A stretch of 14,685 bases of DNA from NCBI GenBank assembly GCA_031289285.1, contig JAITPT010000125.1, positions 1 to 14,685 on the forward strand, read 5' to 3'. The translations under genes and the position numbers were made by a program. Under the pieces are notes generated by a model. That model had not been told where the DNA came from. It was given only the letters and a program-made list of their open reading frames with translations, and searched no databases. How positions within the stretch are numbered: the stretch's first letter is position 1; each line of letters starts with the position of its first letter. The stretch comes from Puniceicoccales bacterium. GTDB taxonomy: Bacteria; Verrucomicrobiota; Verrucomicrobiia; Opitutales; UBA953. Below are positions 6,361 to 14,639 of the stretch, piece after piece.

Positions 6361-7644
6361 ATGTCCAAAATCAGCCCAAGAATCATCGAAGACGCCCTTG
6401 CCGACGCATTGCGCGAGGTGCCTGCGCTCTTCGTTGAAGGCGCGAAAGGCGTTGGCAAAACACTCACGTCAAAATGCTTTGCAAAAACCTTCCTCCAAAT
6501 GGACAAACCAAGCGTCCGTGAAGCCCTCGCCAACGACACGGAATCCATCGCCCAAATGGAACCGCCTGTGCTGATTGACGAGTGGCAGTTTGTGCCGGAG
6601 GTATGGAACACCGTGCGGCGGCTCGTGGACGACGGTGCCCCGCCCGGCAGTTTCATCCTGACTGGAAACGTGTCGCAAACCCGGCCTGAACTCCATTCCG
6701 GCGCAGGCAGGATTTTGGGCAAACGAATGCGCCCGCTCTCCCTCTTCGAGCGCCTCTCTCCGCGCTCGCCAGTGAGCCTCGGCACACTGCTCGCGCAAGC
6801 CACGCCATTCAGCCAACCACTGCGCGGGACATGCACTGCGAACATCGCCACCTACGCCGACGAAATCGTCAAATCCGGTCTGCCGGGCATCCGCAAATAC
6901 AGCGAGAAACGCGCCTCGGAAATGCTCGAAAGCTACATCGAATACGCCGTGACACGCGACTTCACGCAGAAAGGCGTGTTGGTTCGGAAGCCTGCCTTGC
7001 TGATGCGTTGGCTCCGCTCTTACGCGGCTGCGACGGCGACCGACGCCGGCTATTCCGAAATCCTCGACAGCGCAACCGCTGGCGAGAGCGACAAGATTTC
7101 CAAGCCGACGGCGCTCGCCTACCGCGCCGCGCTGGAGCGCCTGTGGCTCCTCGACGAACTCCAGCCGTGGTTAGACGGCGGCGATTATTTTTCCCGTCTC
7201 AAACAGACTCCGCGCCACCATCTCGCCGACCCTGCGCTCGCCTGTTCGCTGCTCGGCATTGACACCGCCGACTTGCTCGCCGGACGCGCCGAAACCCGCT
7301 TCGACGCCAAGCACGGGACATTTGCCGGACGCCTCTTCGAGTCGCTCCTCGTGCAATCCGTGCGAACCTACGCCGACGCCAACCGCGCCTCGGTCTCCTA
7401 TTTTCGGACGCAAAATGGCGACCGCGAGGTTGACATCATCGTCCAGAAAAAACGCCGCATCGTCGCGCTTGAAGTGAAACTCTCGCCGACCGTCCGCGAC
7501 GCCGACGTGCGCCATCTCGTTTGGCTGAAAACGCAACTCGGCAAAAACCTCGCCGACGCTGCCGTGCTCACCACCGGTAGCGAATGTTACCGCCGCAAAA
7601 AAGACGGCATCGCTGTCCTCCCCGCCGCATTGCTCGGCCCCTGA
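6361..7644 (+). CDS. AAA-family ATPase with DUF4143 C-terminal domain
   Basis: The protein (427 residues from the ATG at 6361) belongs to the AAA_14/DUF4143 group. Walker A is GAKGVGKT (27-34) and Walker B is VLIDEWQ, with D73-E74. FILTGN and RILGKRMRPLSLFE follow, the usual family order. The C-terminal half has the DUF4143 features HHLADPALACSLLGI, GTFAGRLFESLLVQSVRTYA and GDREVDIIVQ. The pattern D358 with E371-x-K373 (ALEVKLS) fits a PD-(D/E)XK nuclease-like core. The role of this family is unknown; members are common in gut and host-associated bacteria and archaea and patchy in distribution. A TTG-started extension at 6325 would run into the last 23-bp repeat and is less likely. The gene stands alone between the repeat array and the phosphatase gene. 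Confidence 0.87.
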   Translation: MSKISPRIIEDALADALREVPALFVEGAKGVGKTLTSKCFAKTFLQMDKPSVREALANDTESIAQMEPPVLIDEWQFVPEVWNTVRRLVDDGAPPGSFILTGNVSQTRPELHSGAGRILGKRMRPLSLFERLSPRSPVSLGTLLAQATPFSQPLRGTCTANIATYADEIVKSGLPGIRKYSEKRASEMLESYIEYAVTRDFTQKGVLVRKPALLMRWLRSYAAATATDAGYSEILDSATAGESDKISKPTALAYRAALERLWLLDELQPWLDGGDYFSRLKQTPRHHLADPALACSLLGIDTADLLAGRAETRFDAKHGTFAGRLFESLLVQSVRTYADANRASVSYFRTQNGDREVDIIVQKKRRIVALEVKLSPTVRDADVRHLVWLKTQLGKNLADAAVLTTGSECYRRKKDGIAVLPAALLGP

Positions 7645-7736
7645 AAAACACCCCGCTCCCGCCCCTGCCCAACCGCCTTTGATTCGCCGCAGTTTTCGCG
7701 TTGAACCAAGCGGCGGGGCGGGCAAGCTGCGCGGAT

Positions 7737-8492
7737 ATGCCCGATTTGTTTTCTCTCCAAAAACTGGCACTCGAAGCAGCGGCGCAAACCGCCAAAACAC
7801 TGCTCGCAGGTGCCGACCGGACGGTCAATTTCCTGAGCGCACAAGACGTCAAATTGCAGGCCGACACAGACTCGGAGCGCGTAATCCGTGAACAACTCGC
7901 GCCGACTGGCCTGCCTGTCATCGGCGAAGAGCTTGGCGGCGACCCTGCCCTGTTCGACGGCGACGCGCTCTACTGGGTCGTTGACCCGCTCGACGGCACC
8001 TACAACTACCTGCGCGACCAGCCCTCGACTTGCGTGAGCATCGCGCTCATGCGCGGGCGCGAACCGCTGTGCGGCGTGGTGCATGACTTTTGCGGCGGGC
8101 GCGTGTATGCGGGCGTCGTCGGCGCGGGCGTGAGCATCAACGGCACGGCACTCAAACCGCAATGGGCGGAGAAGACCGAAAACGCTTGCCTGATGACAGG
8201 CTTTCCGGCAGGCGCAGACAAATCCCCAGAAGCACTGGCACTCTTCACGACACGAGTGCGCCGCTTCAAAAAAATCCGCATGATTGGCAGCGCGGCACTG
8301 GCGGCAGCATACGTCGGGGTCGGGCAGGCCGACGTGTATCACGAGGAGTTCACCAATCTCTGGGACGTGGCGGCAGGGCTGGCACTCGTGCGTGCTGCTG
8401 GCGGTTTCTATTCGCTGAAACCGACTGGGGCGCAGCCGCTGAGTTTCACCGTTTGGGCGGCGGGAAAAAAAGAATGGCTCGGCGACGTTTGA
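7737..8492 (+). CDS. Inositol-monophosphatase-family phosphatase
   Basis: The protein (251 residues from the ATG at 7737) has all main IMPase-family metal and substrate motifs: GEE (63-65), DPLDGT (83-88) within YWVVDPLDGTYNY, a GSAA turn (184-187) and WDVAAG (209-214). The N-terminal helix and DVKLQADTDSE (37-47) are also typical. The fold is Mg-dependent and Li-sensitive in known members. Substrates in the family include inositol phosphates, fructose-1,6-bisphosphate, PAP and histidinol phosphate; sequence alone does not choose. Length is near the usual 250-270. A TTG start at 7701 would add a non-family extension. It lies 92 bp after the ATPase gene and 94 bp before the oxidoreductase gene, same strand. 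Confidence 0.9.
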   Translation: MPDLFSLQKLALEAAAQTAKTLLAGADRTVNFLSAQDVKLQADTDSERVIREQLAPTGLPVIGEELGGDPALFDGDALYWVVDPLDGTYNYLRDQPSTCVSIALMRGREPLCGVVHDFCGGRVYAGVVGAGVSINGTALKPQWAEKTENACLMTGFPAGADKSPEALALFTTRVRRFKKIRMIGSAALAAAYVGVGQADVYHEEFTNLWDVAAGLALVRAAGGFYSLKPTGAQPLSFTVWAAGKKEWLGDV

Positions 8493-8586
8493 AAACCGGC
8501 GCGGCGCGTGGCGCGACTTGCGACTGACGGCGCGGCGCACGGCGTGTGGCGGGGAACAAGCCAGCGAACGCCGTGTTTTCGCCGCC

Positions 8587-9873
8587 ATGCTTACGCTTAC
8601 TAATTCCCGCCTGCGCAAGGCTGCATCCGCAAGTCTGCCCCTGCTCGCCGTTTTGCCCCAAAACGCTTTTGCCGCTGGTGCTGGCGACCGCCTCAAAGTC
8701 GGCATCATCGGCAGCGGTCAGCGCGGCACAGAGGCCGCCCAAAACATCCTCGACGCCGACCCCGACACGCAGCTCTGGGCCTTTGGCGACGCCTTTGCCG
8801 ACCAAGCCAAAAAGGCGCGCAACACGCTCGCCAAGCTCTCCGCCAATCCCAAATACGGCACTCGCGCCACGGTGCCAGAGAGCCGCGTGTTCTCCGGTTT
8901 TGACAACCACAAAGACGTGCTCAACTCCGGCATTGACATCGTGATTTTAGCTGGGCCGCCGGGCTTCCGTCCGCAACACCTGCTCGCCGCCGCCGAAAAA
9001 GGCGTTCACATCTTTGCCGAAAAACCTTTCGCCACTGACCCCGCCGGAGTGCGCATCGCGCTGGAGGCCGTCAAAATCGCAGAGGCGAAAAAACTTGCCC
9101 TTGTCGCGGGCACTATCCGCCGCCACGACCTCGCCTACGTCGAGACGATGAAGCGTGTCCACGGCGGCGAAATCGGCGATCTGCTTGACGCGCAGATTTA
9201 TTTCACGGTCGGCGAGCTGTGGCATCGCGGACGCGGCAAAAATTGGAGCGACATGGAATACCAGATGCGCAACTGGCTTTATTTCACATGGCTCTCCGGC
9301 GACCACATCGTCGAGCAACACATCCACAACATAGACGCGATGAACTGGGCGTTTCGCACGCACCCGCTTAAAGCGTTTGGCATGGGTGGGAGGCAGACGC
9401 GCACTGACCCGCGCTACGGCGACGCCTTCGACCACTTCGCAGTCGAATACGAGTTTCCAAACGGTGTGCGCGTCCAGAGTTTTTGCCGACAAGCGAACGG
9501 CGCGGCGGCCCGCGTGAGCGAGCGTCTTGTGGGCACCAAGGGGGTGGCGAATTGCTACGGCAACACCATCCACAAGGGCAATTCGCGGCGTCCCACTTGG
9601 CGTTACAGCGGCCCGCGCCCGAGTGCCTACGTGCAAGAACACGCCGACATGTTGAAGAGCATCCGTGCGGGTGCGCCGCTCAACGAAGGGCGCGAATTAG
9701 CGGAGTCCACGCTGACTGCCATTTTGGGGCGCATGTCGGCATACACAGGGCGCGAAGTGGGCTTCAACTGGGCGTTGAACGCCTCGAAACTGGACCTGTT
9801 TCCGAAGCAACTCGCATGGGGCGAAGCACCAAAAGTGGAAATCGCCGTGCCGGGAGTTACGCCCTTAGTGTGA
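8587..9873 (+). CDS. Exported Gfo/Idh/MocA-family oxidoreductase
   Basis: The protein (428 residues from the ATG at 8587) starts with a signal-peptide-like segment (basic NSRLRK, hydrophobic SLPLLAVLP, then NAFA-AGA near residue 29). It lacks the twin-arginine pair usual in related exported members. The NAD(P)-binding Rossmann motif is VGIIGSGQRG (GIIGSG 39-44). The family EKP triad is at 145-147 (FAEKPFATDP). The C-terminal domain shows GEIGDLLDAQIYF and DHIVEQHIHNIDAMNW (239-254), which holds the likely catalytic His and is typical of the large exported sugar-oxidoreductase groups in Planctomycetes and Verrucomicrobia. It likely oxidises or interconverts a sugar or glycoside outside the cytoplasm, possibly with bound cofactor; substrate unknown. 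An upstream TTG at 8518 would remove the signal from the N-terminus and is rejected. Confidence 0.88.
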   Translation: MLTLTNSRLRKAASASLPLLAVLPQNAFAAGAGDRLKVGIIGSGQRGTEAAQNILDADPDTQLWAFGDAFADQAKKARNTLAKLSANPKYGTRATVPESRVFSGFDNHKDVLNSGIDIVILAGPPGFRPQHLLAAAEKGVHIFAEKPFATDPAGVRIALEAVKIAEAKKLALVAGTIRRHDLAYVETMKRVHGGEIGDLLDAQIYFTVGELWHRGRGKNWSDMEYQMRNWLYFTWLSGDHIVEQHIHNIDAMNWAFRTHPLKAFGMGGRQTRTDPRYGDAFDHFAVEYEFPNGVRVQSFCRQANGAAARVSERLVGTKGVANCYGNTIHKGNSRRPTWRYSGPRPSAYVQEHADMLKSIRAGAPLNEGRELAESTLTAILGRMSAYTGREVGFNWALNASKLDLFPKQLAWGEAPKVEIAVPGVTPLV

Positions 9874-9949
9874 GACTGCTTATTCCCTGCGGTTTCTCCT
9901 TCACCTATTTCCCGTCCCGAAGAGACGTTCAGCATTTAGCCGTTTTTCT

Positions 9950-9995
9950 GACAGGATGACAGGACGGACAGAATAAAAAATCCTGTCATCCTGTC
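9950..9995. repeat. Perfect 15-bp inverted repeat between convergent genes
   Basis: GACAGGATGACAGGA (9950-9964) and TCCTGTCATCCTGTC (9981-9995) are perfect complements with a 16-base A-rich loop. The element lies between genes that converge at 9873 and 10111, where a bidirectional terminator would be useful. Neither side has a proper T-run directly after the stem. The ACAGGATGACAGGA wording is familiar from dispersed intergenic repeats in diverse bacteria (from memory). Confidence 0.8.
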
Positions 9996-10040
9996 TAAAA
10001 AAAATCCGTCTCTCCCGCACCTACCCTGCCCTGTTCTTTA

Positions 10041-10110
10041 TATCTGCGTTCTCTGTGTTATCTGCGGTTTCCCCTCCGCATTGTTAATCCTGCAAATCCT
10101 ACTAATCCCA
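10041..10110. repeat. Low-complexity intergenic sequence of dispersed-repeat type
   Basis: This stretch contains the near-repetitive ATCTGCGTT, CTCTGTGTT and ATCTGCGG words, then TAATCCTGC, AAATCCTAC and TAATCCCA. Similar strings occur as dispersed intergenic repeats in many bacterial genomes (from memory). It ends exactly at the stop codon of the minus-strand HAD gene. No coding potential or clear hairpin is seen. Confidence 0.45.
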
Positions 10111-10785
10111 TCATGAATTTGGGAAGAGGGTTGTGAAGGCGGGGATTTCGACATCGGGGGCGTAAATGCCAGTGGCGGGGTCGGAAGAATGCTCGCGAGC
10201 GGGAAGACGCAAACGCACAGAAGACCAGCCAGCACGACGGGCACCCAAAAAGTCCTTTTCGGGGTTGTCGCCAATATAAACACAGTCTGCGGCAGAAACA
10301 TGCAAAGCCTTCTCCAACTCGCGAAACGGAACAGGCGAAGGCTTCCACGCAGAACGTCCCCAAGTGTCACTGTAAATCACGGCGTCCACAAAAGATTGCA
10401 AGCCCAGTGCCTCAACTTTTTTTTGCTGCTCCGCTAAATAACCATCGGTGATTATCCCCAACTTTTTCCCCGCTTGACGCAAGGCCCGCAACAAACTCGC
10501 CTCGGTTTCTCCAAGCGCAAGCGTGGGCGTGTGTCCGCGATAAACTGCAACCAAGTTTTTTATAAGCTCCGGCGTTTTCGGGATTTCCATTTCGGCAAGA
10601 ACCGCATCAAAAATAGCACCGCGTTCGCCACGCTCAAAATGTTGCGCCGCCAATTCGTAAAAACGACTCTCCACGCCAAGAAATGCGCCAACCGCATGAA
10701 ACCCGCCAAGCACAAAATCGCGCTCTGGAAATAAGGTGTCGTCAAGGTCAAAAACAATGACCGCGCTGTTATTTATGAGTTCCAT
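10111..10785 (-). CDS. HAD-superfamily hydrolase (probable phosphatase)
   Basis: The 224-residue protein has an intact HAD active site: D13 and D15 in VFDLDDTLF, T113 in GIITDGY, K148 in WKPSP and D173/D178 in VYIGDNPEKDF. An alpha-helical cap (about 20-95) sits between motifs I and II, as in the subfamily that includes phosphoglycolate phosphatase and YjjG. It probably dephosphorylates a small cytoplasmic metabolite. Its start is 11 bp after the stop of the ATP-grasp gene on the same strand, so the two are very likely co-transcribed; the product may be the phosphatase partner of that ligase. Unlike the HAD-like domain of the DUF721 fusion, all catalytic residues are present. The exact substrate is unknown. 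Confidence 0.9.
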   Translation of the reverse strand: MELINNSAVIVFDLDDTLFPERDFVLGGFHAVGAFLGVESRFYELAAQHFERGERGAIFDAVLAEMEIPKTPELIKNLVAVYRGHTPTLALGETEASLLRALRQAGKKLGIITDGYLAEQQKKVEALGLQSFVDAVIYSDTWGRSAWKPSPVPFRELEKALHVSAADCVYIGDNPEKDFLGARRAGWSSVRLRLPAREHSSDPATGIYAPDVEIPAFTTLFPNS

Positions 10786-10796
10786 TTCGTTTTATT

Positions 10797-11810
10797 TTAT
10801 ACTTTTGTTGCGCTGCCCTGCGGAGCTTTTGAGTTGGTGTCTGCGTCAATGAAAATGGCGTCGTCATAACGGAGCATGACACGGTTTTCTTTCCAATCGT
10901 TGTTGACAGTCGAAGGGAGTCCAAGTGTTTCTTCTATAAGCCATTGGGCAAAGTGGGCACCGGCGTTGTCAACAAGCGGGTAGCCGCCGCCAAAACGTGC
11001 GTTTAACTCGAACAAAACAAACTGGCCGTCGCCGCGCACAATTGCTTGTGCGCACTGTGCTCCGTAAGCACCGGGCAACGCCTCCGCCATGCGGCGAACG
11101 GCATCCTCCAAGGCGGCAATGCGTCGCGTGATACCCTTTGCGACTTCGCCGTCGCGCACCTCTGCGCGTTCGTGTGGGACGACACAGCGGCAACGTCCGC
11201 CGCGCTCGGTAAAAAAGTTCACAGTGAACTCTTTTCCACGCCAACATTCCTGCCAAATATAATTTTCCGTCAGCGCGAAATCGGGCACACTATCGGGCGA
11301 TTTGGCGCGGACAATCCCGACAGAACGGCTGCCGTCGCGCGGTTTGAAAATACACGGCCAAGGCAAAAGTGCGAGTTGTTGCGGGGTCAATCCAGCGGCT
11401 TCTCCGGTAGCGGGCGACGGCACGTTGTGTTGTTCGAGAAAGCGGTGAAAAAGCATCTTGTCTCGCGCTAAATCAATTACCTCCGGCGCGGAGATGTTTA
11501 GGTGCGTGCCGTTGTTTTCAAACCACGCTTTTTCGCCAGCGTAAGCACTTAGCTCCGTGTCAATTGTAGGAATAAGCAAATTGACATTTTGCGCTTTGCA
11601 AATGGATTTTATGGCGGGGAGAAACGCTTCACTTTTGCAATGTGGGACTGCGAAAGCGGCGTCGGCGCAATGGCAGGCGGGACTCATCGAAGGGTTCATA
11701 TCTGCCGCGAGGACAACGGCTTCCACGCCGAGCCGCTGGGCACTTTCACGCAGGCAAGCGATAAGTTTATTGCGCCGTCCTGCGGCGGAGACAAGAATTG
11801 TGATACGCAT
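10797..11810 (-). CDS. ATP-grasp domain protein (carbamoyl-phosphate-synthase-like)
   Basis: The protein (337 residues from the ATG at 11810) starts MRITILVSAAGRRNKL, a pre-ATP-grasp Rossmann-like opening. The ATP-binding loop is IFKPRDGSRSVG (154-165) with K156. The adenine-contact region is IWQECWRGKEFTVNFF and the metal-binding end is ELNARFGGGYPL (E268, N270). These features place it in the carboxylate-amine/thiol ligase superfamily, near carbamoyl-phosphate-synthase-like single-domain ligases often found in polysaccharide or secondary-metabolite loci. An ORF extension to 11882 overlaps the upstream toroid gene and lacks family features. The chosen ATG follows that gene's stop by 7 bp, and the HAD gene follows after 11 bp, so a three-gene operon is likely. 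The two substrates joined are unknown. Confidence 0.88.
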   Translation of the reverse strand: MRITILVSAAGRRNKLIACLRESAQRLGVEAVVLAADMNPSMSPACHCADAAFAVPHCKSEAFLPAIKSICKAQNVNLLIPTIDTELSAYAGEKAWFENNGTHLNISAPEVIDLARDKMLFHRFLEQHNVPSPATGEAAGLTPQQLALLPWPCIFKPRDGSRSVGIVRAKSPDSVPDFALTENYIWQECWRGKEFTVNFFTERGGRCRCVVPHERAEVRDGEVAKGITRRIAALEDAVRRMAEALPGAYGAQCAQAIVRGDGQFVLFELNARFGGGYPLVDNAGAHFAQWLIEETLGLPSTVNNDWKENRVMLRYDDAIFIDADTNSKAPQGSATKV

Positions 11811-11817
11811 GTCTGGG

Positions 11818-13887
11818 TTATTTTGGGGCGTCCGCCTTTTTGGGTTTTGCGAGACCGAGTTCGTAGAGTTGCACGAGCACATCTACCACGAGTTCGCTTG
11901 TGTAGGGCGAGTTCATATTGTTAAAACCGTGGCGACGTTCGAGCCACGGGTCAGCGATTGCCTCGTATTGCGCGCCCTTGTAGGGGCCACTCGCCAGCTG
12001 CGTGTAGAAGTTCATCTGCATAACGCGGTTTTTGAGTTGTTCAAAGAGCGGGTTGTTTGTGTATTTGTGAAGACGGTGTAGCACACTGAGTTTTTTGTTG
12101 TTGTAAGAATAGACGGAATACTGGTTGTAGTTTTGTTGCTCGCTGTGCGCGGTCTGCGTCGGGTTTTTCACCCAGCTCAATTGTTTCGGGCACCAGAAAA
12201 GCAAGTTAAGATAAGCGTTGGCGACAGCGTTTTCGAGCGCATCTTTTTCGCCCGTGCGTTCGTATTTATCGAGCCAAAACTCAATGACAAGCGGGAGGCT
12301 GTCTTGCTCGAAGTCTTCCGGCGGCAAATCGGGATGTGCGCCTGTGAACCAGATACGATTTTGGACTTTTTCGCGGAGAAACTTTTCTGCTTGCGCGGCT
12401 TTCTCTAAATAGCGTTTGTCGCCAGTTATTTTAGCAGCGCGTGGAAGCGCGACAAGCAGACGTCCGTTGACCGTTGAGATAGATTTTTGCCCCGTTTTAA
12501 CATCTACGCATTGTGGGAAACCACCGTCTGCATTTTGTTGACTGATAATCCATTCGAGCGAGCGCACGGCGGCATCTCGCCATTCTTTTTTGTCTATCCC
12601 CTCTTTTTCTTTAACGAGTTGCCAGAGGATAAGAAGGTTTTGCGCAGCCATTGCATTGATGTCTATTTTATAGGCGTGATGTCCCCAATCCCAACTGCTG
12701 TAACCTTTTTCGGGACGAGTGCCGGAGTGTGCGATGCTGTGTTTTAGATTTCCTTTACTGCCACCTGCGCGAAACCAGTAAGATGTGTGAAACGCGCCGT
12801 TGGGCTGCTGCCCTTTTAGTAGAAAATCAACAAGGTGAAATGCGCGGTCGCGATTGTCTTTTTTGCCTGTTTCGGAAAACAAAATATAATCGAGCAGAGC
12901 GAAAAACGGGTTCTCTGCTGGATAAACAAAAGGTGTGCCGCGATGGTGTTCGTAGCCAATCCCCTTTATCCAGAACTTCGGGTTGTCGCGGGCAGCGGCT
13001 CCGATGTCGAATGCTTCTTGCGGTGTGCGCACAAAGAGCGAGGTGTCCACTTTATAGTCGTTGGTGCGCATCCAGTTTTTAACGATGTTGGGAATAGCGG
13101 TGGTGAACTTGCCAGAGTTGTCGGAGAAAAGTTGCAGCGGTAACTCGTAAGCGACACCAGCTTTTAGTTGTCCGCCGCCAGCGTAAAATGCGGGGTTGAC
13201 CGCGCCGTTGGAGAATGCGAAGCGCGTCTTGCCCGTCCATGTTGTCGGGTTGAGATAATCGGAGCGGCTGTCGAGCGCGAAGAATAAAACCGAGGACAAA
13301 TCTTTTTTGTAGAGCAACGCGCCGGGCACACCACAATAACGTAGCGGGTTGACACTGACGGACTCGCTGTTGCCCGCAAAAGGATAAAGTTGGACGCGCC
13401 AATCGCCCGTGAAACCGCGTTGGTAGGCGAAGGCGACTTCCCAGCCGTCGAGGTCTTTATCCACGCTCCACGACGGCGTGAAAGACGCAGCGGGCGCGGC
13501 GGGGTCGAGGGCGATTTTTATCTGATAAGAAAAAGTAGCACCGCCGACTTCTGTTTTCCCTGCGAGTTCGCCGGAGAATTGTCCGGTGCGACGGACGACG
13601 GACGGCGAAAGGAAAATGTGTTTGGAGTTTTTTTTGTTGAAGAGAAAAAACACGATATCTGCGGGCGCGAAACGGAAGCCAGCAGCGTTTTGCAGTTCGA
13701 GGGAAACGGCAGCGGGCGCAAGCGCGGTGGCGTGTATGGATGTCGCGACGAACGCAGGTGCGGTGGCAGCGATGGTGGCGATGGTCGTGGTGCTGGTGGC
13801 GGTGGGGTTTTGCGCGGAGGCTTTGGGCAGGCAAGTGGCGGCAGCGGTTGTGGCGGCAGCGAGGAAGAAGAGTGAAAGTGCGTTCAT
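11818..13887 (-). CDS. Secreted protein with N-terminal beta-rich region and C-terminal alpha-toroid (carbohydrate-active candidate)
   Basis: The protein (689 residues from the ATG at 13887) begins with a signal peptide, MNALSLFFLAAATTAAATC then LPKASA, cleaved near AQN, followed by an Ala/Thr-rich linker. Residues about 60-290 are beta-rich, without a family signature I recognise. From about 300 to the end, helical hairpins repeat with glycine-rich turns: KGQQPNGAFHTSYW (QQPNGAF 360-366), SQQNADGGFPQC (449-460) and WFTGAHPDLPPEDFEQD. This resembles (alpha/alpha)6-toroid glycosidases, polysaccharide lyases or terpenoid-cyclase-like barrels. I do not recognise the family. It is the first gene of a tight unit with the ATP-grasp and HAD genes. 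A longer ORF start at 13944 would place basic residues before the signal and is less likely. Export is well supported; catalysis is inferred. Confidence 0.82.
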   Translation of the reverse strand: MNALSLFFLAAATTAAATCLPKASAQNPTATSTTTIATIAATAPAFVATSIHATALAPAAVSLELQNAAGFRFAPADIVFFLFNKKNSKHIFLSPSVVRRTGQFSGELAGKTEVGGATFSYQIKIALDPAAPAASFTPSWSVDKDLDGWEVAFAYQRGFTGDWRVQLYPFAGNSESVSVNPLRYCGVPGALLYKKDLSSVLFFALDSRSDYLNPTTWTGKTRFAFSNGAVNPAFYAGGGQLKAGVAYELPLQLFSDNSGKFTTAIPNIVKNWMRTNDYKVDTSLFVRTPQEAFDIGAAARDNPKFWIKGIGYEHHRGTPFVYPAENPFFALLDYILFSETGKKDNRDRAFHLVDFLLKGQQPNGAFHTSYWFRAGGSKGNLKHSIAHSGTRPEKGYSSWDWGHHAYKIDINAMAAQNLLILWQLVKEKEGIDKKEWRDAAVRSLEWIISQQNADGGFPQCVDVKTGQKSISTVNGRLLVALPRAAKITGDKRYLEKAAQAEKFLREKVQNRIWFTGAHPDLPPEDFEQDSLPLVIEFWLDKYERTGEKDALENAVANAYLNLLFWCPKQLSWVKNPTQTAHSEQQNYNQYSVYSYNNKKLSVLHRLHKYTNNPLFEQLKNRVMQMNFYTQLASGPYKGAQYEAIADPWLERRHGFNNMNSPYTSELVVDVLVQLYELGLAKPKKADAPK

Positions 13888-14071
13888 GACGCGGTGCAGG
13901 ACAGCGGCGTTGCGCCAGTGCGGCAAGATAAAAAGCTGCCGCAAGGGGTGCTGTCTTGGCGAAACGGCGGAGCATGGGGCATTTTGGCGGCGTGAGTGCC
14001 GCCCTCAGAACTGGATGCCAACACACACAGGCGCAATGTCCGTGCCACACACGCATCTGTGCTGTGCGCGT

Positions 14072-14135
14072 AAAGACAAGTTTGTTTTTCCCAAAAACAG
14101 ACAAGTGCAAGTAAAAAAGCGTCTGGCACTTTATT
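14072..14135. repeat. Direct repeat 1 with internal stem-loop
   Basis: This ~64-bp unit starts AAAGACAAGTTTGTTTTTCC and ends GTCTGGCACTTTATT. It contains the hairpin GTTTGTTTTT / AAAAACAGAC around CCC (10 pairs, one GT). The second copy starts 133 bp downstream. Similarity may extend left into GCTGTG(C/T)G. Confidence 0.88.
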
Positions 14136-14204
14136 CGTGCTGCCTGTTCTTTATTGGGTGGTGCCTGTTCCCGCCCTTGTAGCACTGGTTGCTGTGTGTG
14201 TGGC

Positions 14205-14267
14205 AAAGACAAGTTTGTTTTTTCAAAAACAGACAAGTGCAAGTAAAAAAGTGTCTGGCACTTTATT
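14205..14267. repeat. Direct repeat 2 with internal stem-loop
   Basis: This is the second copy of the unit at 14072-14135, one base shorter, with the same hairpin arms around TC and a C-to-T change in the GCGTCTGG part. Conservation of the stem in both copies supports a structured repeat rather than chance similarity. Confidence 0.88.
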
Positions 14268-14639
14268 GGCGCTTTATTGGCGGCGGCAAAATCTTTAGTC
14301 TGGTTAATTATTCGGGGCGAGGAAGGGAGCGGCAGGAGAGAGAAGTCGGCATCTGCATCTCAAATATACGACAAATCATGCACTTACAACACGAAAAATA
14401 TTTGGCCCATTTATTGCGCTCGAATTAAAAGGCAGCCATTTTTTACACTTGACTTCGATGCCGGTTGGGCACATTTTTCTTGTCGGCACTACCACCCTGT
14501 TGTGGCGGAAAGACAGCGGGACACGCCACACCACCACACCAGCAACACATGGTATGGTATTGTTTTTTATGGTTCCTCGCTGTTTTGAGTGGGACGCGAG
14601 TATTGGCAATTGCTGATGCCCCTTATCACAACCTCTTGT

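Noticed and set aside
7587..8708. Minus-strand 373-codon ORF opposite the phosphatase gene
   Set aside because: The plus strand encodes a protein with full IMPase motifs; the antisense product is Arg/Cys/Ala-rich without a recognisable domain.
11818..13887. D-glucuronyl C5-epimerase, PL10 lyase or prenyltransferase identity
   Set aside because: The DGGFPQ-type turns are shared by several alpha-toroid families, and no catalytic signature specific to one of them was visible.
13390..14242. ORFs on both strands overlapping the toroid N-terminus and the upstream region
   Set aside because: They overlap the well-supported signal peptide region or the direct repeats, and show no family features.
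14440..14490. Plus-strand promoter with TTGACT
   Set aside because: TTGACT has no acceptable -10 at 16-18 bases and no gene starts downstream in the window.
14277..14609. Small ORFs near the window end
   Set aside because: No homology-like pattern, no ribosome binding site and skewed composition; region treated as intergenic.
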